A DNA stretch of 64,000 nucleotides from JAAZHD01 sp012510895 (GTDB lineage Bacteria > Bacillota > Clostridia > Caldicoprobacterales > DTU083), in contig JBMNJC010000025.1 of assembly GCA_050951465.1 (NCBI GenBank), positions 124,001 to 188,000 on the forward strand, in the 5' to 3' direction. The translations under genes and the position numbers were made by a program. Shown here one piece after another: positions 18,103 through 27,155 of the stretch. How positions within the stretch are numbered: position 1 is the first letter of the stretch; each line of letters opens with the position of its first letter. Under the pieces are notes generated by a model. The model worked only from the letters and a program-made list of their open reading frames with translations, did not search any database and had not been told where the DNA came from.

Positions 18103-18987
18103 TTATCCTCTGGGAACACAAATCTTTTGTCCTATCTGTAAATTATCAGGGTCAACATTGGGATTAGCTGCTAAAAGAGCATCCACACTGATATTGAACC
18201 TCCTTGCTATACTGAAGAAGGTATCTCCTGCTTGAATGATATATTCACTGGTTCCGCTGGGACAGGTGCCGCCAGTCGATGCAGGAATACATATTATCTG
18301 TCCTACTCTTAAACTCATAGGATCGATGCCTGGATTAGCCGCTATAATAGCAGCTACAGTTACATTAAATCTGTTAGCAATTGCAAAAAGTGTATCGCCG
18401 TTTCTTATGGTATAATACTGACCTCCGGGACATGCAGGTACACCAATTCGAGGTATACAAATCTGCTGACCAATTTGCAAACGGGTGGGGTCCACTCCTG
18501 GATTTGCTGCCATAATAGCCTCTACTGTAGTATTAAAACGTATTGCTAGTGAGAAAAAGGTATCACCCGCTCGAATTATATAAGGCTGTGTACCATTGGG
18601 GCAGTCATCAGGCATAGGAGGAGCACCAGGTATGCAAATTCGCTGACCGATTTGCAAACGATTAGGATCAACCCCTGGATTTGCTGCCATAATAGCAGCT
18701 ACAGTTGTATTGAAGCGAATTGCCAGTGAATAAAAGGTATCACCTGCCCGAATGATATATGGCTGTGTACCACTGGGACAATCACCGGGCACAGGGGGAG
18801 CACCAGGTATGCAAATCCGCTGACCGATTTGCAAACGATTAGGATCAACCCCTGGATTTGCTGCCATAATAGCAGCTACAGTTGTATTGAAGCGAATTGC
18901 CAGTGAATAAAAGGTATCACCTGCCTGAATGATATATGGCTGTGTACCACTGGGACAAGTTTGAGAAATGCCATATTCACCATACAT
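18103..18987 (-). CDS. Protein of five LysM repeats
   Basis: 294 residues made almost wholly of five LysM modules of about 55 residues, each Y.I.AGDT.YSLA.RFN.TV.AI.AANPGVDP..L.IGQ.ICIP, joined by Pro/Gly-rich linkers with the start CPSGTQPY. LysM binds N-acetylglucosamine-containing glycans. There is no signal peptide or catalytic domain, as in Clostridial spore-coat or cortex-associated LysM proteins; localisation at the spore or via a non-classical route is an inference. Repeats 1 and 2 are nearly identical at the DNA level, showing recent duplication. Confidence 0.9.
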   Translation of the reverse strand: MYGEYGISQTCPSGTQPYIIQAGDTFYSLAIRFNTTVAAIMAANPGVDPNRLQIGQRICIPGAPPVPGDCPSGTQPYIIRAGDTFYSLAIRFNTTVAAIMAANPGVDPNRLQIGQRICIPGAPPMPDDCPNGTQPYIIRAGDTFFSLAIRFNTTVEAIMAANPGVDPTRLQIGQQICIPRIGVPACPGGQYYTIRNGDTLFAIANRFNVTVAAIIAANPGIDPMSLRVGQIICIPASTGGTCPSGTSEYIIQAGDTFFSIARRFNISVDALLAANPNVDPDNLQIGQKICVPRG

Positions 18988-19092
18988 ATATAAAATTCAC
19001 CTCCAAATGGATATGTTACATTATATGCAATCCATTTGAAGATGTTCGCAACGCACCTTATATTCTATCCTTACCGAATTCTATAAAGCAAG

Positions 19093-19608
19093 TTATTTTT
19101 GTGTTATAGGCATGACCTTAGTATTGTAATATTCTAGGAACGTATAATAAATATCATTTTGGAAATGATGAGGGCCATCTTTTTTTATAATTTTCCAATT
19201 CTCCTCATGATCCAAGTTTATAATTCCTGTATCAGCAGGATATGTTTTATGAATTTTTGTTACATAACCAACCTTGCAATAAGGAATCATTTTTTTATAT
19301 ATCTCTCCTCCGCCTATGATGAAAATATCATCATCCTTGAACAAAGAAAGCAACGCGAAAAGCTCCGTAAAAGAATGACAAATCAAACTGGGTTCAATGA
19401 AAAAGTCTTTCTGTCTGGTTAAAATAATATTGATTCTACCAGCCAAAGGTTTTTTCCCGGGAAATGTACTTAATGTTTTTCTTCCCAATACGACAACTTT
19501 TCCCATTGTTTTTGATTTAAATTGTTTCAAGTCTTCAGGTATAGGCTGAAGCAGCTTTCCGCCTTTTCCAATATTCCAATTTTCATCTACGGCAACTATA
19601 AAATTCAT
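19093..19608 (-). CDS. folA: Dihydrofolate reductase
   Basis: 171 residues. IVAVDENWNIGKGGKLL start, MGKVVVLGRKTLSTFP, and IFIIGGGEIYKKMIP are the standard substrate and NADPH-binding segments. Reduces dihydrofolate produced by thymidylate synthase, whose gene lies 16 bp upstream in the same operon. Confidence 0.95.
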   Translation of the reverse strand: MNFIVAVDENWNIGKGGKLLQPIPEDLKQFKSKTMGKVVVLGRKTLSTFPGKKPLAGRINIILTRQKDFFIEPSLICHSFTELFALLSLFKDDDIFIIGGGEIYKKMIPYCKVGYVTKIHKTYPADTGIINLDHEENWKIIKKDGPHHFQNDIYYTFLEYYNTKVMPITQK

Positions 19609-19624
19609 ACAGTTCCTGCTTTCT

Positions 19625-20455
19625 TTACTTGGCTATAGGTATATTTTTAATTTGAGGTCCGCATCGATACCCTTCCAGTCTAAAATCATCAACGGTGAAA
19701 TCATAAAAATCCTTTTTAGTTGGATTTATGACCAATTTTGGTGCAAGATATTGTGGACGTTTGATCAATTCCTTAATAATAGGAATATGTCTGTCATAAA
19801 TATGCGCATCGGCAATAACATGCACCAGCTCACCAACTTTAAATCCGCTGGCTATGGCAAACATATGAAGAAGAATGGCATATTGACATACATTCCAGTT
19901 ATTCGAAGGCAAAATATCTTGTGATCTTTGATTCAAAATAGCATTAAGTCTATCCCCTGTGACATTGAAGGTCATACTATATGCACATGGATAAAGATTC
20001 ATTTCATGAAGATCACTATGTACATAAATATTAGTTATAATTCTTCTGCTGTACGGATTATGTTTTAAATCATATAGAACTCTGTCAACTTGATCGAATT
20101 CCCCTTCTTCATATTTATGTTTAACAGAAAGCTGATAGCCATAAGCTTTTCCGATAGAGCCGTTTTCATCAGCCCATGCATCCCAAATATTACTATTCAG
20201 ATCCTTGATATTATTTGATTTCTTTTGCCAGATCCAAAGTATCTCGTCTATAGCATTTTTAAAATTTGTTGGACGCAAGGTTAAAATTGGAAATTCTTCT
20301 GATAAATCATAGCGATTTACTACACCAAATTTCTTAATAGTATGAGCAGGTGTTCCATCATCCCACACAGGCCTTACTTTTTGTCCTTCTGTGCTAACTC
20401 CGTTTTCCAATATATCAATACACATATCAATAAATATTTTATCAGCTTTACTCAA
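19625..20455 (-). CDS. thyA: Thymidylate synthase
   Basis: 276 residues. Makes dTMP from dUMP with methylene-tetrahydrofolate. The catalytic Cys is in LYPCAYSMTFN, followed by the nucleotide-binding QRSQDILPSNNWNVCQYA and DAHIYDRH. Translation starts at a TTG (20455) after AGAGGA. The PC-A sequence where most ThyA have PCH (or PC-N) marks a divergent subgroup common in Clostridia. Operon with folA. Confidence 0.95.
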   Translation of the reverse strand: MSKADKIFIDMCIDILENGVSTEGQKVRPVWDDGTPAHTIKKFGVVNRYDLSEEFPILTLRPTNFKNAIDEILWIWQKKSNNIKDLNSNIWDAWADENGSIGKAYGYQLSVKHKYEEGEFDQVDRVLYDLKHNPYSRRIITNIYVHSDLHEMNLYPCAYSMTFNVTGDRLNAILNQRSQDILPSNNWNVCQYAILLHMFAIASGFKVGELVHVIADAHIYDRHIPIIKELIKRPQYLAPKLVINPTKKDFYDFTVDDFRLEGYRCGPQIKNIPIAK

Positions 20456-20592
20456 CAGTATTCCTCTTTTCCATGGTTTTTTCCTGTATTTGAGTATATC
20501 ACATCAGGGACTAAAGGTTCAATCAGATAAAAACATCTATCAATATTTCATACTTTTGTTTTTATGCTATGGAGAATTAATGAATAATGTTA

Positions 20593-20617
20593 AAGCCCAG
20601 CTATATAAGCTGGGCTT
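20593..20617. terminator. Hairpin terminator behind cysK
   Basis: AAGCCCAGC/GCTGGGCTT, a perfect 9-bp stem with a 7-nt loop, 23 bp past the cysK stop. The T-run is weak. Confidence 0.6.
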
Positions 20618-20639
20618 CTACAATTTTCATTACTAAGAA

Positions 20640-21578
20640 TTATTCATCCTGGAATAAAGCTGTTGATAAATATCTTTCTCCGGTATCAGGCAATAAAGCT
20701 ACCACAGTTTTACCTTTGTTTTCGTGTCGTTTGGCAATCTGTGTGGCAGCATAGGCTGCTGCACCTGAAGAAATTCCAACTATAAGACCTTCATATTTGG
20801 CCAGAGCCCTCGAAGTTTTAAATGCATCTTCGTTTTTAATCTTAAAAATTTCATCTATAATCGATACATTCAGAACCTCGGGTACAAAACCAGCGCCTAT
20901 ACCCTGTATTTTATGGGGGCCTGGTTTCTCTCCGGATAAAACAGCAGAATCAAAAGGTTCTACTGCTATTACCTTCAACTCTGGTTTCTTTTGCTTAATA
21001 AACTCAGCAACTCCTGTTATAGTACCACCTGTTCCGACACCGCTTACAAAAATGTCAATTTCACCTTTTGTATCCCTCCAAATCTCCTCTGCAGTAGTTG
21101 CTTTGTGAATTGCTGGATTCGCCGGATTTCTAAACTGTTGTGGTATAAAAGAATTCGGTGTCTTGGAAGCAATCTCTTCTGCAGCACGTATAGCTCCATT
21201 CATGCCTTCTGCACCAGGAGTCAATACAACTTTCGCTCCTAAAGCTTTTAATAAATTCCGTCTTTCCACACTCATCGTTTCTGGCATAGTTAAAATAAGC
21301 TGATAACCTTTCGCAGCACATACAAAAGCCAAAGCTATACCAGTATTTCCGCTTGTTGGTTCAATAATAACAGATCCTTCTTTTATCATGCCCTGATCTT
21401 CTGCAGTCTTAATCATGGCATATCCAATTCGATCTTTAACGCTACCAGCTGGATTAAAGTATTCCAATTTGAAAAGTAATTTTGCCTCTAACCCTTCTTT
21501 TTGTCCATAATTGACTGCCTCAAGCATTGGAGTATTCCCTATTAACTCAACCAAATTTTTAACAACTTTAGACATCAT
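20640..21578 (-). CDS. cysK: Cysteine synthase A (O-acetylserine sulfhydrylase)
   Basis: 312 residues. Fold-type II PLP enzyme making cysteine from O-acetylserine and sulfide. PLP lysine in PAGSVKDRIG (about residue 48), substrate loop TSGNTG, and phosphate-binding GTGGTITG. The gene follows an Rrf2-family regulator by 20 bp; in Bacillus CysK also acts as a partner of the Rrf2-type repressor CymR. Confidence 0.96.
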   Translation of the reverse strand: MMSKVVKNLVELIGNTPMLEAVNYGQKEGLEAKLLFKLEYFNPAGSVKDRIGYAMIKTAEDQGMIKEGSVIIEPTSGNTGIALAFVCAAKGYQLILTMPETMSVERRNLLKALGAKVVLTPGAEGMNGAIRAAEEIASKTPNSFIPQQFRNPANPAIHKATTAEEIWRDTKGEIDIFVSGVGTGGTITGVAEFIKQKKPELKVIAVEPFDSAVLSGEKPGPHKIQGIGAGFVPEVLNVSIIDEIFKIKNEDAFKTSRALAKYEGLIVGISSGAAAYAATQIAKRHENKGKTVVALLPDTGERYLSTALFQDE

Positions 21579-21598
21579 TTTGCCCTCCTAATATAAAA

Positions 21599-22042
21599 TT
21601 ATATATAGTACATATAATTGTTTTTTCCATTTAACTTATTATATTCTTCAATCATATCTTCCAAGGTAATTGAATCAATGATAGAATTGATACAATAATC
21701 CATTCTGTCCCAAACATTTTTTTTAATACAGAGCTGCATGTTATCATATGGGTTTGTATCATCCTCCTCTACAACTTTCATCTCGCCTTCCAAGGCACGT
21801 AATATAGAACCTACCGTAATATTACCAGGATCATCCCCTAATGTATAACCGCCTTGTGCTCCTTTTATGCTCTTTACCAGGCCTGACTTACGAAGTGCAG
21901 AAAAAACCTGTTCCAAGTAAGAGACAGAGACATCCTGATTCTCAGCAATGCTGCTAAGTGATACATGACTCCCACTGGAGGTATGTATAGCTAAATCCAA
22001 CATAGCCCGCAGCCCATATCTGCCTTTTGTAGATATTTTCAT
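21599..22042 (-). CDS. Rrf2-family transcriptional regulator, CymR-like
   Basis: 147 residues. Winged-helix DNA-binding N-terminus (MKISTKGRYGLRAMLDLA, VSVSYLEQVFSALRKSGLVKSIKGAQGGY). Only two Cys occur in the C-terminal half (MQLC, DYC), so the three-Cys [2Fe-2S] site of IscR is not complete. Together with its position directly before cysK this fits a CymR-type repressor of cysteine synthesis rather than IscR. No iscS/iscU follow. Confidence 0.85.
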   Translation of the reverse strand: MKISTKGRYGLRAMLDLAIHTSSGSHVSLSSIAENQDVSVSYLEQVFSALRKSGLVKSIKGAQGGYTLGDDPGNITVGSILRALEGEMKVVEEDDTNPYDNMQLCIKKNVWDRMDYCINSIIDSITLEDMIEEYNKLNGKNNYMYYI

Positions 22043-22128
22043 TTAACTCACCATCCGGATTATTCCTAGTATTCATATATGTTTAATATGATACTTCTTA
22101 TGCGCTAAAATGTCAATAGTATTTCTGT

Positions 22129-23214
22129 TTATTTTACGCTTCCTGAAGCTCCCTGACTCCTAAGAAGTTTTTTCATGCCTGAAGAATACTGTGTAGTTAA
22201 GTCAGGCATAACCCAGTAGGCATCTACACCATCCAAACTTTCGACTAAAGCCAAACCATCTTCATATGACAGTAAAAATAGAGAAGTCGATAAAAAATCT
22301 CCAACACCTGCATCTTTAGCCACTACAGTTACTGCTCGAAAACTTTTACCCGGCATTAATGTATCAGGATCTATTATATGATGAATTCTATCACCATTAT
22401 AAAAATAATAACGTTGATAATCTCCGCTGCTGACAACCGAAGCATCATTTATGTAAAGAACATCCAAAGTATTTTCTATATCATTTATTACAGGTTTATC
22501 TGGATGTTGTATTCCTATACCCCAATATTGTCTGATGCCATCCAGTGGTTGACCTATAATCCTAATATTTCCCCCCGAACTTATTATTCCAGACTCAAAA
22601 CCTTCCTCCATTATTTCTCTTGCTACTATCTCAGTAGCAAAACCTTTTGCTACTGCTCCTACATCCAGACTCATACCTTTCTCTAATAAAAAAATGGTAG
22701 AATTTTGCTCATCTACCAACACTTTACTTAGATCCGTCAATTGATTTGCAGCTTGAAGTTCTTCCATTGGTGGAATTCTCGTTTTATCTGCATCAAAAGA
22801 AGCATCAATAAAATATTCATGCCAAATCTCAAGCACCGGACCAAAAGCAATATTGGTTTTTTCACCAGTTATATCAAACCATTTTTTTGAAAATAATATC
22901 AAATCTATAATTTCTTTATCTACATATACAGGCTGAATACCTGCATTGTCATTTATCGTTTTTATGTTGTTAATCCCTTCATATGAGTTAAACTTATCAT
23001 AAAGCTTATGTAATTCAATAAAGCGGGATTTTATTTGCTGAAAGTACTTTTCGAATTCTTCTTCTGTCTCTGTATATCCTATCACCGTTATATATGTATC
23101 GAAGGCATCGAAAAAACCAGCGCTGAATTTTTCATATCTTTCATGTTTACATCCTGAAAAAAATAAGCTGAAAATAATAATCATAATCAAAATTGTAGAA
23201 ACGGTTTTTTTCAT
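22129..23214 (-). CDS. apbE: FAD:protein FMN transferase (ApbE), lipoprotein
   Basis: 361 residues. Lipoprotein signal (ILIMIIIFSLFFSGC). ApbE domain with MSLDVGAVAKGFATE, ISSGGNIRIIG, SGDYQRYYFYNG and HHIIDPDTLMPG, all family signatures; it uses FAD and Mg to attach FMN to a Thr of exported proteins. It follows the tandem lipoprotein gene (23344-24414) with a terminator-like hairpin between, making that protein the likely substrate. Confidence 0.95.
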   Translation of the reverse strand: MKKTVSTILIMIIIFSLFFSGCKHERYEKFSAGFFDAFDTYITVIGYTETEEEFEKYFQQIKSRFIELHKLYDKFNSYEGINNIKTINDNAGIQPVYVDKEIIDLILFSKKWFDITGEKTNIAFGPVLEIWHEYFIDASFDADKTRIPPMEELQAANQLTDLSKVLVDEQNSTIFLLEKGMSLDVGAVAKGFATEIVAREIMEEGFESGIISSGGNIRIIGQPLDGIRQYWGIGIQHPDKPVINDIENTLDVLYINDASVVSSGDYQRYYFYNGDRIHHIIDPDTLMPGKSFRAVTVVAKDAGVGDFLSTSLFLLSYEDGLALVESLDGVDAYWVMPDLTTQYSSGMKKLLRSQGASGSVK

Positions 23215-23300
23215 TTAATCACCTTTCTCTAGAATAGCAATCATCCGTTTAACAATATAGACTTAGACTATCCTCTTCCTAAATATCTAATAAAATGGAA

Positions 23301-23325
23301 GCTCCCCCTGTCCGGCAGGAGGAGC
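23301..23325 (-). terminator. Hairpin between the lipoprotein gene and apbE
   Basis: GCTCCCCCTG pairs with CAGGAGGAGC (9 of 10, 5-nt loop), followed on the minus strand by TTCCATTTTATT. May reduce read-through from the lipoprotein gene into apbE. Confidence 0.6.
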
Positions 23326-23343
23326 CATGGTTTAATACCTATT

Positions 23344-24414
23344 TCATTTTGCATTATCAAATGATTCCACAATCGCCTTAATGTAGTCTTGAATACTAAT
23401 TGTTACAAGTGAATTCAATTCCGGTATGTCAGCTGAATTGGTGTTTTCGTTTTTCATTTTTGTAACTTCATCCATTGTTTTGCCTTTCATCCATTTACTC
23501 AATTCAGCAATTTGCTCATACCATTCCTTCCCAATGCCGGATTGGGATTTCATACCGTATTTGTCTCCTAGTTCGACTTTTGTCTTCAATTCTTCATTCA
23601 GATCTGACGTTATTTTTCCATTTTTATCGAAGCTGACCCTGGTCTGGGCGTTATCAATAATTATACCAGCTACTTTATTATCAGCCGTAAATGCAGTTGC
23701 AGCCATAACAGTATCAACTTGTGCAACAGGACCATTATCACCTTCTGAACTCTTGGATTTGGCAATGGAGACATTATGACCTAATCCGACCTTTGTTGCA
23801 TTTTCCACAGCTATAGCGTTATCAACTGCTTCAGCAACAGCTGCAATATAATCTTGTACGCTTATTGTTACCACTGATGTAAGTTCTGGAACATCAGGGA
23901 CAGCAGGATGGTTATCATCAGTTTTCTTTGTTTTTAAGTTTTTAATTTCATCAATGGTTTTGCCAATCATCCATTTTTCAAGTTCTGCAATTTGCTCATA
24001 CCATTCCTTCCCAATGCCGGATTGGGATTTCATGCCGTATTTGTCTCCTAATTCGACTTTTGTCTTCAATTCTTCATTCAGATCTGACGTTATTTTTCCA
24101 TCTTTATCGAAGTTTACTCTGGTCTGTGCATTATCGATGGTTACAGAAACTACTTTTCCATCTTTATCAAGTCCTACTGCTGCCATAACAGTATCTACTT
24201 GTGCAACAGCACCATTTTCCCCTTCTGCACTTTTGGATTTGGCTATGGAAATATTCTGTCCTAAACCGACCTTTACAATGCCTTCGGCATTGCCGTTATT
24301 ATTGGCATTAGGATTTGGTGTCGTTTTAGAACCGGTATTACCTGAATTTGAACAACCCGCAAAAATAAGTGCTGCCAAAACCGCTGCCAAAAAAACTGAT
24401 AGAAATTTTTTCAT
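23344..24414 (-). CDS. Lipoprotein with two tandem FMN-binding-like domains
   Basis: About 356 residues. Lipoprotein signal (AAVLAALIFAGC), a Thr/Pro/Asn-rich linker, then two copies of a domain of about 140 residues (about residues 48-190 and 205-350). Each has VAQVDTVMAA, the shared stretch QTRV.FDK.GKITSDLNEELK, SGIGKEWYEQIAEL and ends in EL.S.VTIS.QDYI. That last motif occupies the place of the SGAT-type flavinylation site in FMN_bind/PplA proteins, with the acceptor Thr kept but Gly-Ala changed. With apbE next door, a flavinylated extracytoplasmic electron carrier is a fair inference, not proven. Start at 24414 follows GGGGGG; 11 extra residues from 24447 are unlikely. Confidence 0.7.
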   Translation of the reverse strand: MKKFLSVFLAAVLAALIFAGCSNSGNTGSKTTPNPNANNNGNAEGIVKVGLGQNISIAKSKSAEGENGAVAQVDTVMAAVGLDKDGKVVSVTIDNAQTRVNFDKDGKITSDLNEELKTKVELGDKYGMKSQSGIGKEWYEQIAELEKWMIGKTIDEIKNLKTKKTDDNHPAVPDVPELTSVVTISVQDYIAAVAEAVDNAIAVENATKVGLGHNVSIAKSKSSEGDNGPVAQVDTVMAATAFTADNKVAGIIIDNAQTRVSFDKNGKITSDLNEELKTKVELGDKYGMKSQSGIGKEWYEQIAELSKWMKGKTMDEVTKMKNENTNSADIPELNSLVTISIQDYIKAIVESFDNAK

Positions 24415-24596
24415 TATCTTCCCCCCAAAATGATGTGTATGAAACATAGCACTATTATAACCTGATTAAAGAGAAGTGAAACAGTTTTCCTTGCCTTATA
24501 TATAAGATTTGATATAAAATGTTTTTATACACTCCTTCAAAGCTATTATACTTGCTGATTAGAAAATAAAAAGACAGAAATTAGGGGGTAAAATAA

Positions 24597-25787
24597 ATGG
24601 TTTCAGAAAAATTATTAACAAAAATGTCCAGCGGTTCTTGGATACGTGCCATGTTCGAAGAAGGCGAAAGAAGAAGAAAACATTTTGGAGCAGACAAGGT
24701 ATTTGATTTTTCTTTAGGAAATCCCGATATAGAGCCGCCTAAAGGAGTTATAAGAACATTGAGAAATTTGGTTAATTCAGATGAACCAAATCTTCATAAA
24801 TATATGAATAACGCTGGCTATCCTGATGTGCGCAAAAAGATAGCCGACTCAATACATAAGGATACCGGAATTCCCATAACAGAAAAACATATAATTATGA
24901 CATGTGGAGCGGCTGGTGCACTTAATGTAGTTTTTAAAACCATTCTGAATCCCGGAGACGAAGTCATCATCTTTTCTCCCTTTTTTCCGGAATACTTTTC
25001 ATATATTGATAATCACGGCGGTAGAACAGTAGTTTCCCCTTGTTACGAAAATAGCTTTGATATAAATCTCCAAGAGCTGGAAAAAAACATAACGCCTGCT
25101 ACTAAGGCTGTTTTGATAAATTCACCAAACAACCCGACCGGCGTCATTTTCAAGGAATCTACATTGTTACAAATGGCAGAAATTCTTGAAAGAAAAGAAA
25201 AAGAATATTCTACTAAAATTCTTGTAATTTCTGATGAGCCGTATGCTCAGTTGGTATATGATAATAATATTGTTCCTTCTATTCTTAAAATTTTCCCAAA
25301 TTCAGTGATTGTAAATTCTTTCAGTAAATCTCTGGCTTTGCCTGGTGAGCGGATTGGATATATTGCCGTAAATAAAACAGTATCAAACGCAGACTCTTTA
25401 ATAAATGGGTTAATCTACTGTAATCGCATTTTGGGCTTTGTAAATGCACCCAGTTTATTTCAAAAGGTCATTGGAGAGACTCTTGATGAAAAAGTCGACA
25501 TTAATGTTTATAAACAAAGAAGAGATTTTTTATATGAGAATCTCATACGTATGGGTTTTTCCTGTGTAAAACCTCAAGGAGCCTTCTACCTTTTTCCAAA
25601 ATCCCTTATAAAAGATGATGTTGCCTTTGTCAACCTTGCTTTGAAATATAACTTATTATTAGTACCCGGCAGCGGATTCGGATGCCCCGGATACTTTCGA
25701 ATCTCCTACGCTGTTGATCAAAAAACAATTATAAATTCAATCCCCGCCTTTGAAGCATTGGCAGAAGAATGCCTCACAAAACGATAA
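24597..25787 (+). CDS. PLP-dependent aminotransferase, class I/II
   Basis: 396 residues, fold-type I. Seen: FSLGNPDIEPP start, CGAAGALNVVFKTIL, NSPNNPTGVIF, ISDEPYAQLVYD, PLP lysine in NSFSKSLALPGERIGY, and GSGFGCPGYFRISYA near the C-terminus. Substrate cannot be fixed; the aspartate-family subgroup is most similar in layout. Ribosome binding site AGGGGG. Divergent from the lipoprotein gene and convergent with the liv operon end, which it meets at 9 bp. Confidence 0.88.
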   Translation: MVSEKLLTKMSSGSWIRAMFEEGERRRKHFGADKVFDFSLGNPDIEPPKGVIRTLRNLVNSDEPNLHKYMNNAGYPDVRKKIADSIHKDTGIPITEKHIIMTCGAAGALNVVFKTILNPGDEVIIFSPFFPEYFSYIDNHGGRTVVSPCYENSFDINLQELEKNITPATKAVLINSPNNPTGVIFKESTLLQMAEILERKEKEYSTKILVISDEPYAQLVYDNNIVPSILKIFPNSVIVNSFSKSLALPGERIGYIAVNKTVSNADSLINGLIYCNRILGFVNAPSLFQKVIGETLDEKVDINVYKQRRDFLYENLIRMGFSCVKPQGAFYLFPKSLIKDDVAFVNLALKYNLLLVPGSGFGCPGYFRISYAVDQKTIINSIPAFEALAEECLTKR

Positions 25788-25816
25788 TTACTTATATCAG
25801 CTTTTATCGTTTTGTG
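25775..25816. terminator. Shared hairpin overlapping the ends of two convergent genes
   Basis: CACAAAACGATAA (25775-25787) and TTATCGTTTTGTG (25804-25816) form a perfect 13-bp stem with a 16-nt loop. One arm is the last codons and stop of the aminotransferase; the other lies in the last codons of the CBS-ACT gene. TTTTATA follows on the plus side. Confidence 0.7.
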
Positions 25817-26447
25817 TTTTATACAAAATTACAAAACCATTTTCCTCTATTGCCTTTTCAATTTCGGCGGTATTAAAGGAGTTAATGCCTACTACTACGG
25901 CGCTTTTTCCGCTTTCACCACGATATACAGCAACCCTGGTAATATTCGCGCCAAATTGGCTTATAATACTTGTAAGGTTTGACATAATACCGGGTTCATC
26001 TGTTGCTTCAATGGTTAATCTGGTACCATACTCTCTTACACCTAATAAATCCAGAAAGGAATCAAAGATGTCGCTTTCCGTTATAATACCTACAACACCG
26101 CCTTTTTTGTCTACGACAGGCAGGAAACTTACTTTATTATCTCGCATTAAGGTCGCTGCTTCTTCTAAAAGAGCATCAGGTGAAATTGTAATCAAATCTT
26201 TACTCATAATCTGTTTTATTTTTGTTTTGGAAAGTAAGTAAGTTATCTCGCCCATGCTTAAACTGGTTGCTTTTGAAGGAGAATAGCGATCAATATCTTC
26301 TTTTGATACAACACCTACCAATTTGCCTTTATGTACTACAGGAAGTCGCTTTACATTATGTCGAGTCATAATTTCATGAGCTTCAGGAACAGTTTGATCT
26401 GGCGAGATAGTAAAAGGATTGGTGGTCATCTTTGTTTTTACAAACAT
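25797..26447 (-). CDS. CBS-CBS-ACT domain protein (AcuB-like)
   Basis: 216 residues: two CBS domains (about residues 1-60 and 75-135: VPEAHEIMTRHNVKRLPVV, LEEAATLMRDNKVSFLPVV..GIITESDIF) and a C-terminal ACT domain (about 140-210, TRLTIEATDEPGIMSNLTSIISQFGANI). ACT domains often bind amino acids and CBS domains nucleotides. Its start is 3 bp after the livF stop, so it is the last gene of the branched-chain amino acid transport operon; a role as amino-acid/energy sensor for that pathway is an inference. Confidence 0.85.
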   Translation of the reverse strand: MFVKTKMTTNPFTISPDQTVPEAHEIMTRHNVKRLPVVHKGKLVGVVSKEDIDRYSPSKATSLSMGEITYLLSKTKIKQIMSKDLITISPDALLEEAATLMRDNKVSFLPVVDKKGGVVGIITESDIFDSFLDLLGVREYGTRLTIEATDEPGIMSNLTSIISQFGANITRVAVYRGESGKSAVVVGINSFNTAEIEKAIEENGFVILYKTQNDKS

Positions 26448-26450
26448 ATG

Positions 26451-27155
26451 TTACCCCCCTAAATATGCTTTTTTTATGTCATCACTTTCAATCAATTCAG
26501 ATCCGGTTCCTGAAAGAACAATGGAGCCGGTCTCTATAACATAAGCACGATGAGCTGTCTGTAAAGCCATGCGGGCATTTTGCTCAATGAGTAAGATGGT
26601 AGTGCCATTCCTATTGATCTCTTTTATTATACTAAATATTTCCTGAACCAACAAGGGTGCCAAACCCATAGAAGGCTCATCTAAAATAAGGATCTTTGGA
26701 CGGCTCATTAATGCCCTGCCGATTGCCAGCATTTGCTGTTCTCCCCCAGACAGGGTTCCTGCTGTTTGTTTTCTGCGATCATATAGTATTGGAAAATGAT
26801 CAAAAACTTTTTTTAAATCTTTTCCTATCTCTGCCCTGTCACGTCTTAGATATGCGCCCAGTTCCAAATTCTCCAAGACAGTCATGGAAGAGAATACACG
26901 ACGTCCTTCCGGCACATGAGAAATACCCATCTTCACTCGTTCCTGAGCTGTTGTCTGTCCTATATTAGTTCCATTTAATAATATTTCTCCGCTAGTAGGT
27001 TTTATTAGTCCGGATATGGTACGAAGAGTTGTAGTTTTACCTGCGCCATTCCCCCCGATCAATGTTACAATCTCGCCTTCTCCTACATTAAGAGAAATAC
27101 CTTTCAGTGCATGAATCACACCATAATGCACATTTAAATCCTTAATCTCAAGCAT
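26451..27155 (-). CDS. livF: Branched-chain amino acid ABC transporter ATPase LivF
   Basis: 234 residues. Walker A GGNGAGKTTT, signature LSGGEQQMLAIGRAL, Walker B ILILDEPSMGLAP and switch His region LLIEQNA are complete. LivF type because of short length and LEIKDLNVHYG start. Overlaps livG by 8 bp. Confidence 0.95.
   Translation of the reverse strand: MLEIKDLNVHYGVIHALKGISLNVGEGEIVTLIGGNGAGKTTTLRTISGLIKPTSGEILLNGTNIGQTTAQERVKMGISHVPEGRRVFSSMTVLENLELGAYLRRDRAEIGKDLKKVFDHFPILYDRRKQTAGTLSGGEQQMLAIGRALMSRPKILILDEPSMGLAPLLVQEIFSIIKEINRNGTTILLIEQNARMALQTAHRAYVIETGSIVLSGTGSELIESDDIKKAYLGG

Noticed and set aside
18103..18987. Tandem repeats resembling a CRISPR or satellite array
   Set aside because: The repeats are in frame and code for LysM modules of about 55 residues; no short palindromic repeats or spacers.
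21599..22042. IscR, regulator of Fe-S cluster assembly
   Set aside because: Only two Cys in the cluster region and no isc genes behind it; cysK follows instead.
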